Shown piece by piece: positions 11,533 to 22,646 of a DNA stretch of 64,000 nucleotides (position 1 is the first letter of the stretch; every line of letters begins with the position of its first letter). The translations under genes were made by a program, and so were the position numbers. The stretch comes from Roridomyces roridus. Lineage: Eukaryota > Basidiomycota > Agaricomycetes > Agaricales > Mycenaceae. Under the pieces are notes generated by a model. The model had not been told where the DNA came from. It saw only the letters and a list, made by a program, of their open reading frames with translations, and searched no databases. The stretch lies in assembly GCA_029378245.1 (NCBI GenBank), contig JARKIF010000032.1, positions 1 through 64,000 on the forward strand. Reading direction: 5' to 3'.

Positions 11533-12688
11533 GATAGGGAAGTAGTCTCTCGTAGACAGACTACGATACGGCTAACGAACGAACGAGTAAGTAGCTGTAG
11601 GTAGAGGAAAGGGTGTGATGGGAGCAAGATACGGTCAGGTGATTGCAAAGTTGATGCCGACTTGCCGACGGGACCCACGTGAGACAAAGTCATGAACTTT
11701 GCACAAGACCGTCGCATCTTCGCACTCGGAAATGATGGGCAAATCTTCTTCCATCTCATCTGCCCAACTGTAATTGACTGACTGCTTCTTGACATTGACG
11801 CTCCTTGTGAAAACTGGCTCCTTAAAACGCTGAGACCGGGAGGCACCAATAGGCTTGCAAGACTCGCGACCCAGATGCCCGTATTATGCCGTCAACCACC
11901 CTCCTTCTCAACGAATATCACTTTCCCGGGCAGTTCATTCATTTATATTACCCGTGCGAGTCATCCAAAGCAGATGTCCTGACACAGAACGGACGTGAGC
12001 TCCACCAGGGAGTCTCGTCTAGGAGCATTGTCGGCGGACAACGAGAACTTCCCGGCTCCCGAGAGCCGTTGCTGGCAAGCCTATCTATCCGAGCTACTGC
12101 CTCTCTGTGAAAGTTGGGTTTTAAAAAGGTAGGCGAATTCGCCGCGATCGTATCTGACCATTTACGACAGTCTTCTTCAAAATAAAGCTGTCGAAGCTCC
12201 CACAGCCATTTCCTTTGTCGCCCAGCTACCTGGACACAAGATCTGAATTTGACATTGGCCGCCCGGATGCACACGAGGACTTGGACATGCCGCTGATCAT
12301 CTCTATTGCGTCTTCTCCGTGCCATTTGCCCCACTCTTTGACGTCTAGATATCTTTTCACCGGCCTTTGACCTGAGACCTCCCTCAGCTCGAGATGGCAG
12401 ATGCGTATCACTTGAAGACTGCTCCCCGTCTCAGATCTGCCACCGGGCCCTATACACTATACCTACGACCGCCGCCCTCGCACAATGGTTGAACTCGAGT
12501 TGACTATCACCGTTTTACTGTTCTCCATTGAATCGATTAATTCAATCCGGGATCCCACCACGCCGTTGCGTATCTGCATCCTGGTCTTCATGGATCTAAT
12601 ACCGATCATCCGGCTTCTTGGGAGTAGGTATTTCGAGGTTGACGGGTGAACGACAGTGACGGCCGGTTTCTCCGTCATGAGGACTCCC
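11533..12688. other. Intergenic stretch with no confident gene
   Basis: Divergent promoter space between the SHOC1-like gene and the DUF6534 gene. A minus-strand reading from about 11879 to 11637 gives a plausible exon (GASRSQRFKEPVFTRSVNVK, then SWADEMEEDLPIISECED, stop TGA). Another minus-strand piece at 12226-12411 has RYLDVKEWGKWHGEDAIEM. They cannot be joined into a convincing gene, and no family is recognised. Confidence 0.4.
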
Positions 12689-12696
12689 TATAAATA
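12689..12696 (+). promoter_or_regulatory. TATA box of the DUF6534 gene
   Basis: TATAAATA lies 53 bp before the ATG at 12749, a usual spacing for a fungal TATA element with a short 5' UTR. Confidence 0.5.
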
Positions 12697-12748
12697 TGTA
12701 AAGAAAGTTTCCGATTCCCTTGCTGTCCTCTCTGCTGCCAAGTCCAAC

Positions 12749-14712
12749 ATGGCCAGCATCCCATCTACCGTTGGCGCAGCGCTGGCTGGCTGCATGTTCT
12801 CTGTCGGGTAACATTCTAAACTTGCTCCCTTCGACCATCCTGATGATGTGCAGACTATCAGCCGTACTGGGCTTCCAAACGTTCTTGTACTTTCAAATCT
12901 TCCCTAGCGATCAACTTCGGTACAAGCTTCTGGTAGCTGGCCTTCGTTGAAACCTTTGTCGAAGTCACTCACAGTACCCTGTAGGTTGCATGGATCTGGT
13001 ATGTTCACGAACTCTCCAGTAGAAACACCGCTGACCGACCTTGAAGGTTGACGGACACGACACATACGATTTTAATCTGTGTCGCAGTCTGGGAATTCGC
13101 CATTAGCCACTACGGGGACAGGGCTGCCATCGACACGATATTCCCGTTCGTGCTAATCGTTCCATTGTTCCTCGTTGACCTGAATGCTTGTTAGATCACT
13201 CGCGGTGCGGTCGTTCCCCTCTTTCAACCGACATATGTTCATGATACCCAGGCCCTGGTCGCGATCACAGCAATCATAACTATCTCTGTTAACGTGTACG
13301 TGAAGCTCCCCCTGTTGAGGTATCTGCCCTTGACGCACATGCAGATTTTACGGGTGGAGAATACACAAGAGTTGGTCACTTATTTTGGGTAGATGGATCT
13401 CTCTGAATCTTGACCCAGTGAGCCGCCAGAATTGGTGGATTACAGGTCCAATCGTAAGCATCTCTCTTCAGTTCACGAACTACTCATTCATTCTTACAGG
13501 CGTTTTTGTCTATCGCCCGCGTCGGTAGGTTTAGTCTTTCACCCATGTTCCCTCTAATTGTCCCCGTCACCAGGACTGGCGTTCAGTAAGTCTCATTTAG
13601 GACCACCATCTGCCATCTTCTGACAATTAATTAGCTACCTCCACGGAAATGTATGCCATCCTCCGCTCAATATTTCAATCTTCTAATAGACTATAGGATA
13701 CTCTCCAAGACATTTACCAACTTCAATGATAACTTCAAGGTGCCGTTTCTCCACCCGGCAAATTCATCGCGCTCAACTTTACAGCTTTTATTAACCTGCG
13801 GCTTGGCCGTCAGTGCGGCTGTACGGTCCACCTTGCAACATATTCGTCAGCTAATTCGTGGATCAGACCGACATCCTTGTATCCGCCGCGAGGTACTACT
13901 ATCTGAGGAATTTAAAGCAGGGTTACATGATGACACAAGAAGTCGTGTAAAATCCCTGTCTCTTGTCATCTTTGTGGGGCTCACCTCATCTTTCCCTCCC
14001 AGGGATGGGATCGTGATCTTCACTCTGAACGATGGCGCGTTAACTTGCGAGTGCCTCTCTCCTGCCATCTCCATTATACTCACTTTTCTCAGGCGCTGTG
14101 GTCATTGCGTGTATCATATGTGTACGATCCCCCTCTCTATCAGCCCATCTCGCTGATGCATTTACTCAGCTGCTCAATATGCCCAGAAACTTCGTTTGGC
14201 TCGGGAGTAAGTTCTTCTCTTTTTCAGTGTATCTTTTCTCATGGCAATCGCAGTCTATTTCACGATTGCAAAGTGTATGTCGTAAACTCGTCAATTGTCC
14301 CTTGAATCTAACCGACTCCAAGTCTACTCAAATTCTGTTCTCGCCACGTAAGGCTGTCCACCGTTCCTCTGGGTGTTAATTAACTCTCGGTAGATTGAAT
14401 CTCCGAAATTGGTACCGACATCGCCCCGTCCGTCCTATGCCGTTGGGAATTGCCATGACCCGCCCGCCTGGAGTCACTGGCACTAACAGTATCAAAGCTC
14501 CCTCTGTAGCCGTTGACAAGCGCAGTCCACCCAGCGATGAGGGCCATACCGTGCGTCCTTTGCTTCTGATCGAGTAGGCGTGACGCTAATGGATGCAGCA
14601 GAGGATGGAGGTCTTCGTGGACCACCAAGTGGAATATAATGTCGGTGATTTTGTGCGCGGGAATCTCGACCACGATGACCGCTCGGACGGCAAGTTGATG
14701 GAAATACCCTGA
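12749..14712 (+). CDS. DUF6534-type multi-pass membrane protein
   Basis: About a dozen small exons read as a seven-helix agaricomycete membrane protein: MASIPSTVGAALAGCMFSVG, LSAVLGFQTFLYFQIFP, KLLVAWIWLTDTTHTILICV, AVWEFAISHYGDRAAI, ITAIITISVNVFYGWRIHKM, SRQNWWITGPIAFLSIARVG, LTCGLAVSAAVDILVSAA-like, and the conserved last helix WLGIYFTIAKFYSNSVLATL. The short cytoplasmic tail (MPLGIAMTRPPGVTG) ends in an acidic, charged stretch (NLDHDDRSDGKLMEIP). This family is hugely expanded in mushrooms and has no assigned function. The order of helices and the FYSNSVLATLN signature give the identity. Exon joins around 13590-13740 and 14010-14100 are uncertain. Confidence 0.8.
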
Positions 14713-15090
14713 AGTGGAGGAGTGGATGTATTATTGTAAGATAGACCAGTGTTAAATGACTTTGGAAGCCTGGAGCCTCCGACCTACGGGCCTCAATTTA
14801 TGTCAGCCGAGGGAAGAAACGCAAATGCCGCTGATCCGAAAGGTATAAGGCGATCAATGTTTGCCTAAGCATCAGCAGCTCTTTTTTTCTTCCCCACTCC
14901 ATGTCCATCGACGGTGAGCTCTGCTTCCTCTCCCTTTCTTTTTCAAGATGAAACGCACTGGGCTCTGAGAGATACCTTGAGGCAATGCACTACGCTCACT
15001 GAGCGGCGGCCTAGAAAACCGTTGACTGATTTATTTTCCACTTTCATCCTCTTCTTTTGGACACTCGCTCATTGCAACATCCTAGGCACG

Positions 15091-16258
15091 ATGGAGGACG
15101 TCCCGCAGCCAGGTGTGCAGTCAGACGCATCGGGTTTTCGTTCAATCGTGGATGACATGACAAGCAGCATATCTTCCGTGCGCCAGGTCATCAAAAATTT
15201 GCGCCAACAAGAGGACCTTTCCACGAAGGACGGCATATCCCTCCTGTCCTTGAAGCACCACCTTCTCCTCTCTTACCTGCAGAATCTGCTGCTACTTTCC
15301 TCGCACCGTGCCATTGGCCACACCCTGACGGAAAGGTCTCCGCCTTCCCAGCCGTTCAGCCATCCAGACCGCGATGCCCGTGGAGCGGATGCGGGTGACC
15401 TCGTCGACTCGATGGTTGAGTCACGTGTCGTGCTGGAGAAAGTCAAGGCACTGGAGAGCAGGATGCGCTACCAAATTGAGAAGCTTGTCCGCACCGCTCA
15501 GGAACCCGAGAAAGCTGCTATTGATGGTCTGTCCTATTTTCTTGCGTCGCTACAATCTCTGATGTCTGCTAGATCCCCTCGCATTCCGTCCCAACCCGCA
15601 GAACCTCGTCGACAACGACGGCAATGACTCTGATCAAGTGTCAGACGATGACCGTGGCAAGCAGACGACATCCAACGCTGACGGGATATACCGTCCCCCT
15701 CGATTGGCGCCAGTGCCATACAGCACAGCGCCCAAAACAAAGACCAAGCGTGCAGCACCCGTTCCCACCGCCCTGCGCTCTCTGCACGATCCAACCCTCC
15801 CGCACGCCGAAACCACAACGGGTCTGGGGAATACACCATCCCTGCTCTCTGGTCGCGCCAAACACCTGAAACGCATCCAAGAGTTCGAAGAAGAAAACTT
15901 TGGGCGTATTGTGATGGGTAAGGGCGAGGGCAAGAGGCGAGCCAGGGACGAGGAGGATATGGCTCTAGGTGCGGAGCTGGGTGGCGCACGAGGTGTAGGG
16001 AAGAACAGACGAAGGGGTGGGCTGGAGGACGAATTTGGGGACGTGCTACGCAATGTGGAGCGAGGGATGCGTGGCTCGAGGGGTGGAGATGGTTACGATG
16101 AGCTCAGGAAGAATGGGCGTAGGAAGAACGTTCTCGAGCGTGCCAAGGCTAATGTGCGTGTGCGAGACGAGCCGGACGAGGAGGTGGACCGCCCAAGGAA
16201 GAAGACTCGCTTCGAGCAGGCCGCCAAGCATACAAAGAAGAAGCTCAAGAAGGCGTAG
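15091..16258 (+). CDS. LCP5: LCP5/neuroguidin, U3 snoRNP-associated (Sas10/C1D family)
   Basis: Two exons (15091-15526 and 15573-16258). The N-terminal Sas10/Utp3/C1D helical domain has the family pattern SLLSLKHHLLLSYLQNLLLL, then a coiled stretch ALESRMRYQIEKLVRTAQ. The second exon gives DPLAFRPNPQNLVDND, the conserved GIYRPPRLAPVPY motif, and a C-terminus of basic and acidic runs (RIQEFEEENFGR, AKHTKKKLKKA). In yeast LCP5 acts in 18S rRNA maturation in the nucleolus. The ATG at 15091 is preferred over the upstream in-frame ATG at 14914 because the domain begins here. Its stop lies 21 bp from that of the convergent membrane protein gene. Confidence 0.88.
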
Positions 16259-16279
16259 TATTTTATTCGTACATATAGG

Positions 16280-17383
16280 CTATTGCGATTTTTCTTTTGG
16301 GCTCGACCGGTGTAAATTCGACTCTCTCCATAATGCAATGGCCGCGATGGCAGCTCCGGGGCCCAAGAGCACACTTGCAAAAATGTTCCACAATGCGATG
16401 ACCATGATTTGCGAGGCATTCTCTGCGAACCATAATGTTGCAAGAAGGGTGGAACTGAATCCAAAGAACGCGTCCCATTGTAGGAAATCCTTCTGGGTGT
16501 TTGTGAGCATCGAGTCGGACAAATTCCGACATGCATACCACTTTCAGGTGGGGAGGGGCCGAATTAAGAGAATTGAGAGAGGGCATCAACGCTGCTTTTA
16601 CACCCTCCAGCGTGTTGGCCTTCGCCAGCGTGCCAACGTGCACAGAGGAACCGAATACGAACGCCGCGATATACAGCGCCTGGACCCAAGGGTATCCCGA
16701 CTCTTTGTGAGTCGACGCTGGGCAGACGAGGAGGTGGGCGGATTGGGCTAGGTATTGCCACAGAGGGAATAGTTGCCAGATGGCCGTAACATGCGAGTCC
16801 TCCAACACGACAAGGCATACTGTCGGCACCACTGCCCCGATAAACAGACCGAAAGCCACCGATTGGGCGTGTGCGGACGTGATGGTGGTTTTAGGGCCGT
16901 CTACCTGCCGCTGTGCTGCGCCGGTCAAGATGAAGATGAGCCAGTAGATGGGTGTTTTCGCGCCGACGGTCATGACCTGCATCAAGAGCCCGAAGACGAC
17001 GGGAAAGGCGAGCAGTGGGTGGCGGCCCTGGCGAAAGGATTCAAATGAGAGGAGGGCGGCAAGGGGCATGAAGTTGCCCATGAAGTAGGTGAGGAATGGG
17101 AGGACGTCGGGGGTGAGGGCAAGATGAAAGAAATAGACCAAGCCGCAGATAGCCCCATCCACGGAGTCAAAGCCAGTGTAGTTCAGCCTATGAGGTTGAG
17201 CTGAAGTGGGAAGCGGTGGGCAATTTTGCTCGATGTAAGGCTGCATCCCGGCCTCCATCAGGTTGCCAAATGTTAGTTTCAGAGCGAGTGCAGAGAGAAC
17301 GGGGAAAACGAAGAGCGATAGATATTCTGTGCAATAAAGGTCAGAAAAATGCCAGAAGAGATATTTGTTGGCTCACTGGACAT
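16280..17383 (-). CDS. Polytopic membrane protein of unknown function
   Basis: Three exons. The first codes only MSK-; an intron with donor GTGAGC follows. The main exon runs to about 16550. The last gives KDFLQWDAFFGFSSTLLATL and ends RSSPKEKSQ. Eight or nine hydrophobic segments are visible, among them YLSLFVFPVLSALALKL, AICGLVYFFHLAL, FPVVFGLLMQVMTVGA, TPIYWLIFILTGA, AFGLFIGAVVPTVCLVVL, ALYIAAFVFGSS and IMVIALWNIFASVLLGPGAA. No signal peptide separate from the first helix, and no catalytic motif recognised. Similar proteins are scattered in mushroom genomes without a function; a terpenoid-pathway membrane enzyme is possible but unsupported. Confidence 0.7.
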
Positions 17384-17467
17384 GGTGGATGAGCCAGAGT
17401 AAGCGCGTTGTTTGGCCTTGCTGACGCGATATCACCTACCCGCGCTCTCACTGTACTCACATCCACA

Positions 17468-18645
17468 ATGCCCAAAGATGTCTTCAAGAAATCCGCTGTC
17501 CGCCCGTTCCCTATATTCACCAAGCTAAAGGACACGAAAGACGACAAGTTGGAGGGCTCCTCGTCGGTCGTTTCGTCCTCGGCGCGATGTTCAATCTGAC
17601 GCGTCACAAGAACAATGAAACCGACCCCAGAGGCCAAAGTTGACCAAATGGACACCCTCGAACTACGTACCATGGGACCGACGTGGTACAACGCGTTGAG
17701 CTCCGAGTTCGAGAAACCCTACTTTGTCAGGGCATGCCATGGGCTCTTTTGCATCACCAGCCCCGCTAATAAGCAGACGTAGCTCAAGAAATTCATATCC
17801 ACTGAACAGAAATCTCAAACTATCTACCCACCAAGTAAATTCACCTCCTTCCCGCTGAAGAGTGAATGAACGGAAGATACAGTTGGCGATATCTACTCTT
17901 GGTCGCGTCTCACCCCGCTCGACAGTGTCAAGGTAGTCATTCTCGGCCAAGTAGGTCACACAAGACTATCCCTGCGCGCACAACTCACGCGTTTTAGGAC
18001 CCATACCACGACGTGGGTCAGGCGCACGGTAACTAGTTTCCTGTCTGAAATCTCGGCTCTGAACCATGTCCAGGTCTTTCCTTCTCCGTTCTGCCACCCA
18101 CCAAGGTCCCTGGCTCGCTGAGGAATATCCACAAACAAATCAAGGCCGACTATCCGTCTTTCGTGCCCCCATCGACGGGGTCAGTTTCCCTTTGCTTTTG
18201 CCAGGAGATTCTCATTGTCGACAGGGATCTAACACCATTAGCTGAAGCGGGTGTCCTATGGCTCAACGCTAGCCTTACTGTCCGCGCTCATTCTGCCGCT
18301 TCTCATTCCAAGAAAGGCTGGGAAGATTTCACCAAGCAGGCCCTCAAATGTGTGGCTCGCGGCGAACGGGGGGTCGTCTTCATGGCTTGGGGTCTACCCG
18401 CGCAGAAGACAATAGACAGTATTGGCGTCGACAAGGTGACTATGAGCATCCATAATCCTTTCAGTGGTCTAACGAAACGAAAGACTCGGCATCTCGTACT
18501 ACGTTCAGCTCACCCGTCGCCGTTGTCTGCACACCGAGGATTCCTTGGGAATAATCATTTCCGGCTTGCGAATGAATGGTTGAGGGAAAAACACGGTGAA
18601 GACGGTGTTATCGATTGGGAAATTTTGTCGGATGACCATAAATAA
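17468..18645 (+). CDS. UNG1: Uracil-DNA glycosylase (family 1)
   Basis: Removes uracil from DNA as the first step of base-excision repair, in nucleus and mitochondria. Signatures: GPTWYNALSSEFEKPYF, YSWSRLTPLDSVKVVILGQD, PYHDVGQAHGLSFSVLPP (water-activating Asp in GQDPYH), the APG-loop region, AGVLWLNASLTVRAH, GVVFMAWGLPAQK, and the Leu-insertion loop HPSPLSAHRGFLGNNHF with its catalytic His. The gene has at least seven short introns. Position +1 of the GQDPYHG motif is Asp rather than the usual Gly, a mild departure. The N-terminal exon (MPKDVFKKSAVRPF) and its join near 17590-17612 are uncertain. The stop is only 14 bp from that of the convergent phospholipase gene. Confidence 0.9.
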
Positions 18646-18659
18646 ACGAATGTACCCAA

Positions 18660-20151
18660 TCATAGCCCAATGACAGCCTCCACTAGCCCAGGCACCGAGG
18701 CGAAAAAGTCAAGCACTGGAGGAGTGTCAGCGTATACAAAGTGTCCAAAACACAGAGACGTACTGATGATGCCGAAGCGTTTCCCTTTGCGCTCCTGCAA
18801 CCACGGGAGGAGTTTCTGGTTCATGCCTGGCGTGTCAGTGCCGTTCCCGAGAGCAATGATTCTTGGTGTCTCGGGAGGGACATCTTCATCGTGCTCTGCG
18901 CTGGCGAAGCTGATGTAAAGTTGATCCGGGTTGAACAGCGTCGCGTTTTCAATGTGGGCAGTGGTAGCGTTGAACTTCCACTGAATGTTTTCAGCGTAAC
19001 CGGAACCGATAGGAAGGCCATCCATTTCGTAGTAGTCCTCGACTGAGAGAATTAATATATGTCAGAGATCTTGGATGCACATACTGTACGCAATTTGGTC
19101 CGTCGTAGGCGTTGTAGAGGATCTGAATAATTGGGGTGTTGTCCGTCCACTGTTCTGGAGAGAGCTGGATCCCAATACGGTTGGATTCGGTAGCAGGTAA
19201 AAATTCGTAGTCGTAACGCTGAAGGAACGTAAGTTTTCCGCGGGCTTCACCCAAGGTGCCGAGCTAACGACGGCGAGAGTCAGCTCTGGGTCATTTAACA
19301 AGGCATTGATATGCACCGATCCGCTGGTCTGCACCCAGTACCGTTGTGCCAAGGGGCTGGTCATGATGTTGTAGATGTGTTGCTCGAGCTTGAGGTCTCT
19401 GGGAGTGCCGGTCCCGCCCTCGTAGTTGAGAGAAACGAGGACGGCCTCCGTGGGGTGCTGGTCTAACCAGTTGTAGAAACCAAACCAGACATCTTCAACA
19501 GTTGTGTCTGGCGCGAGAAGGGCTTGTGAATGGTGGAATCCCAACGTGTCGTTTCCTGGATTCTTATAAGCGTTCCTCAGGCTGGATTATAAGGCAAATT
19601 TGAGACCGGGATTGTATGCAAAGCGCAAATCGAACACCCGGATACCGAGGTTGAGGGCGTCGAACAGGGACCGGTCCTGGCATTGGAAGATTTCTGCGGG
19701 AGGTAGATCTCTAATAACGATCGTTTCAAAACCGATCCAGGCAAGGGGCAGAACACACTCACGTGCCAGTGTAGCGAATCAAGGAATCTTGTGTCGCCTG
19801 CGTATAGTTCCCTGCGAAAATCTCATCCTCTGTGAATGATATGGAGGCAAGCTGCCTACAGGTCGCGGAGTCGTGGGTGCCGGGTAGATTCATATGAACC
19901 AGTTTTGTGCTGTCCGGAAAGTTACGCATCCAATCGCAAGTATTTACGCTGCGATCGCAGCCTCCGTCGATTCCTGCCCATAGTTCAGCAAGGAAACGAG
20001 TTGACAGTGGACTTGTGATACCAAGGATTGGTGCGCCATCTGCGAGAATCTGGGCAAGAGCGTCGTTAGCCAGCAATTCTTGCGCTGTTAGCGACGATGC
20101 AGCAAAAGCGGGAAGAGCCAAGGCCGCCGCCAGGAGAGGGAGAGAGAGCAT
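18660..20151 (-). CDS. Secreted PI-specific phospholipase C X-domain protein
   Basis: Signal peptide MLSLPLLAAALALPAFA. Then the bacterial-type PI-PLC X-box: VHMNLPGTHDSATC carries the first catalytic His, LGIRVFDLRFAYNPG the metal/substrate loop, and GFHHSQALL a second His; VLVSLNYEGGTGTP, and SVHINALLNDPELTLAVVSS follow. The C-terminus (FGIIMLDFFASVPGLVEAVI) is typical of fungal PLC-like phosphodiesterases. It likely cleaves phosphatidylinositol or GPI-linked substrates outside the cell. There are several introns, one inside FGII/MLDFF. No Y-box is present, as expected for this secreted class. Confidence 0.85.
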
Positions 20152-20367
20152 TGGGCGATGAAGCTTCGAAAGCAGGGAACTGCAGGGAATAACTTATAAG
20201 TAAAACACGATTGAGCACGTTGGTTGTCCAGCTGCTGGCCCTTTAAATATAAACGAGAGAAGACGGAGAAACGCATCAGAGACATCGTTGAAGGCCGACC
20301 CGTGACATGCCCGCCTTCGGAACCCCGCATCAACGCCGCACATTGTATATTTGGGACGCTATTACCG

Positions 20368-22258
20368 CTACGATACCACATGCTCCTTCTCAGCAACCGA
20401 CAACGCGTCCAAAACACACTTCAAAATACTCGAGGTCTCCTCCATCCCAACACTGAAGCGAACCTGGAGCAGAAACAAATGAGATACATGTTCGACGCGT
20501 AAGAACGAGTACCTACCAAGCTCTCCTCAACGCCGCGTTCCTCAATCCATTCCATTTTGTCCGGTGGAAAGGCGATCGCACTAAAGGCAATCGCCAGAGT
20601 GAAAACAGTCCCCAAAGTCGAGCCTTTATAGCACTGCAACGCAGCATAAAACGTTTTTGCCGCTTCCAGGGAAGTGAATGTCACGGAAAGCAGACCGCCA
20701 TAACCAGTGATCTCTGTTTCAAGATTTCGGCACCGCTCAAAGTTTTCGGTGTTGCGGTATTTGGGGAAGTGGACGGCTTGAATGACTGCGCCCTTGAAAC
20801 CACCCATAGCCGAACGAGCATACAGCGCGTCGGCAAGTTTTTCTGCGTTGTGATTGACGATGCTGGTTCGCTGAACCAACTCCCTCGAGTTCATCTCCAG
20901 CATGAGCGCGTCGCTATCGAACAAACTATCTTCGTAGTTCGTGTTCATATACGCTTTGAATTCAGCGTAGTATCGCGAGGCGGGGTTCAGCATCATTCTA
21001 GGTTTGGTAAGATCAATGAAGCACAAGGAATTGAGACACGTACGCTCCCCCAATAACGTTTGCCATCCCACTGAAGATCTTGCTCAAACTACATACTAGC
21101 ACGTCGCAGTAGGGGAGTAACTGTGTGGTCAAATGACCAGCCACCGTCTCGTCCACCACGATCGCAAAATTAAAGCGGTCCGCGAGTGCACGGAGCCTGA
21201 CCATATCAGGACTACGAAGGTGAGGATTTCCCGGGAAATCGGTGTACAGTGCCATTATAGCTGGGTTTCTCGGGTGTTCCGGTAGCAAGAAGGGCTTCCA
21301 GAGAATCGATATCATCGTCCGCGAAAAACTGGTATCCAGGGGAGTTTGGCCGTTCGAGGAATTTGTACGAACAACAGTAGAGAAGGCTGCAGATACGTCA
21401 GCATCCACCAAGAAGGTCCGACTGTGCATTACTTGATATGAGCTACTTTGCGTGCCTCAGGGGATATCCTCGACCCTATAGTTACGGTCAAAAGGTTGTA
21501 GGCTCGATAAATTGCCTGCATGCCCGAGGCGAACAGATAAACATCCTCTGGAGAACCTCGCATGCCTGCAAAACGGTTCCGAATGACCTCCTTGGCACGA
21601 GAGGGGCATGAGAGGGGAGGATTCCTGTCGTAGTAGTCGGAGTACCAATGTCCAGCTGCCGGGATACCGAGAGAAACCTTCAGGTCACCGCCGGCAGGCT
21701 GAGATCTCAAGACACAAAGTTCCGCCAGGCGAGTCGAAATCCCACCACCGCTGAATGTATAGTATCGCATGACTTTAGGTCTCTCAGCAGAGAACACGAC
21801 TGCAAAAACTTGGTGTGGAGGTGGAGGGTTGGCGATGTGCGTCACAGAGTGGACAACACAGGACGAGGAGGGGAAATCGAGTTGAATGAAATCCCTGAAT
21901 TCCTCTGCGAGCATACGTGTGGGGAACAAGAAACAGTTTTCTTGAGTTCCAGTTCCCAGCGCTTTGACGATGATGTCGGTCAACTAGAGCTGCTCGTAAG
22001 GCCAAGCTTCTTCGAGGACAGTAAAACCCACCTGTTGAATGTGCGGGTGGATCCTGAATCGTGGATACGTGGTTTCTCTCACAAAGTCGGCCTTGCCCTC
22101 AGCAAAGGCGACTGCATGGGACCATTCGGGGAGGCTGTAGCGAAGTTTTAGCAGACAGTTTTCTCGAATCCATCCACTCACCTGTTGAGAAGCGCGTGGG
22201 GAGTATTGGGAGGGACTCCGTACCCTGCAGGAGGGCTGGGTTCGGGCGTTGTGAACAT
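20368..22258 (-). CDS. Cystathionine gamma-synthase-like PLP enzyme (Cys/Met metabolism)
   Basis: Start MFTTPEPSPPAGYGVPPNTPHALLN, then SLPEWSHAVAFAEGKADF and YPRFRIHPHIQQ, all characteristic of fungal cystathionine gamma-synthases. The PLP fold follows: GSPEDVYLFASGMQAIYRAY, RFNFAIVVDETVAGHL (Asp binding the pyridine N) and the Schiff-base Lys in CSLSKIFSGMANVIGG. C-terminal half: LNPASRYYAEFKAYM, AVHFPKYRNTENFERC and YGGLLSVTFTSLEAAKTF. Expected reaction: O-acyl-homoserine plus cysteine to cystathionine. It has at least five introns. The start shares a 388-bp divergent promoter with PAN2. Confidence 0.85.
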
Positions 22259-22646
22259 GTCGCGTCAAAGGGGCGTGTTGAGGCCAGGCATTTAAAGACG
22301 ATGGGTATCGCTTTACGGCCCTGATTAGACACGTAAATCGACGCGCGACAGGTCTGTTTGAATTTAATTGAAAGACCCGTGGACGCCGGCCAGGGTGTTT
22401 GAACGAGGGTAGACTTCATTTGAGTGACTGAGAGCCGCGAAGGAGGGCTAAACGTATGCTTTGGGCGGATACCTCACTATCTGTAATATCGAAGGTCCTA
22501 CCTGAAAAGGGAGAGAATGAACGCCAGAGAAGAGCGGAGATCGAGGTCGTAAAGAGGTCGCCGAGCTGATTGATGGCCGCTACGCTTGATCAGTTCCCGC
22601 TCGTACCTCGAGCTACATAAGTACGCGCCTGACGCGCTCGCTTCCA
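22259..22646. promoter_or_regulatory. Divergent promoter between the PLP enzyme and PAN2
   Basis: The 388 bp hold the start regions of two genes on opposite strands. No clear TATA element is visible; the PAN2 ATG follows a pyrimidine-rich stretch. Confidence 0.4.
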
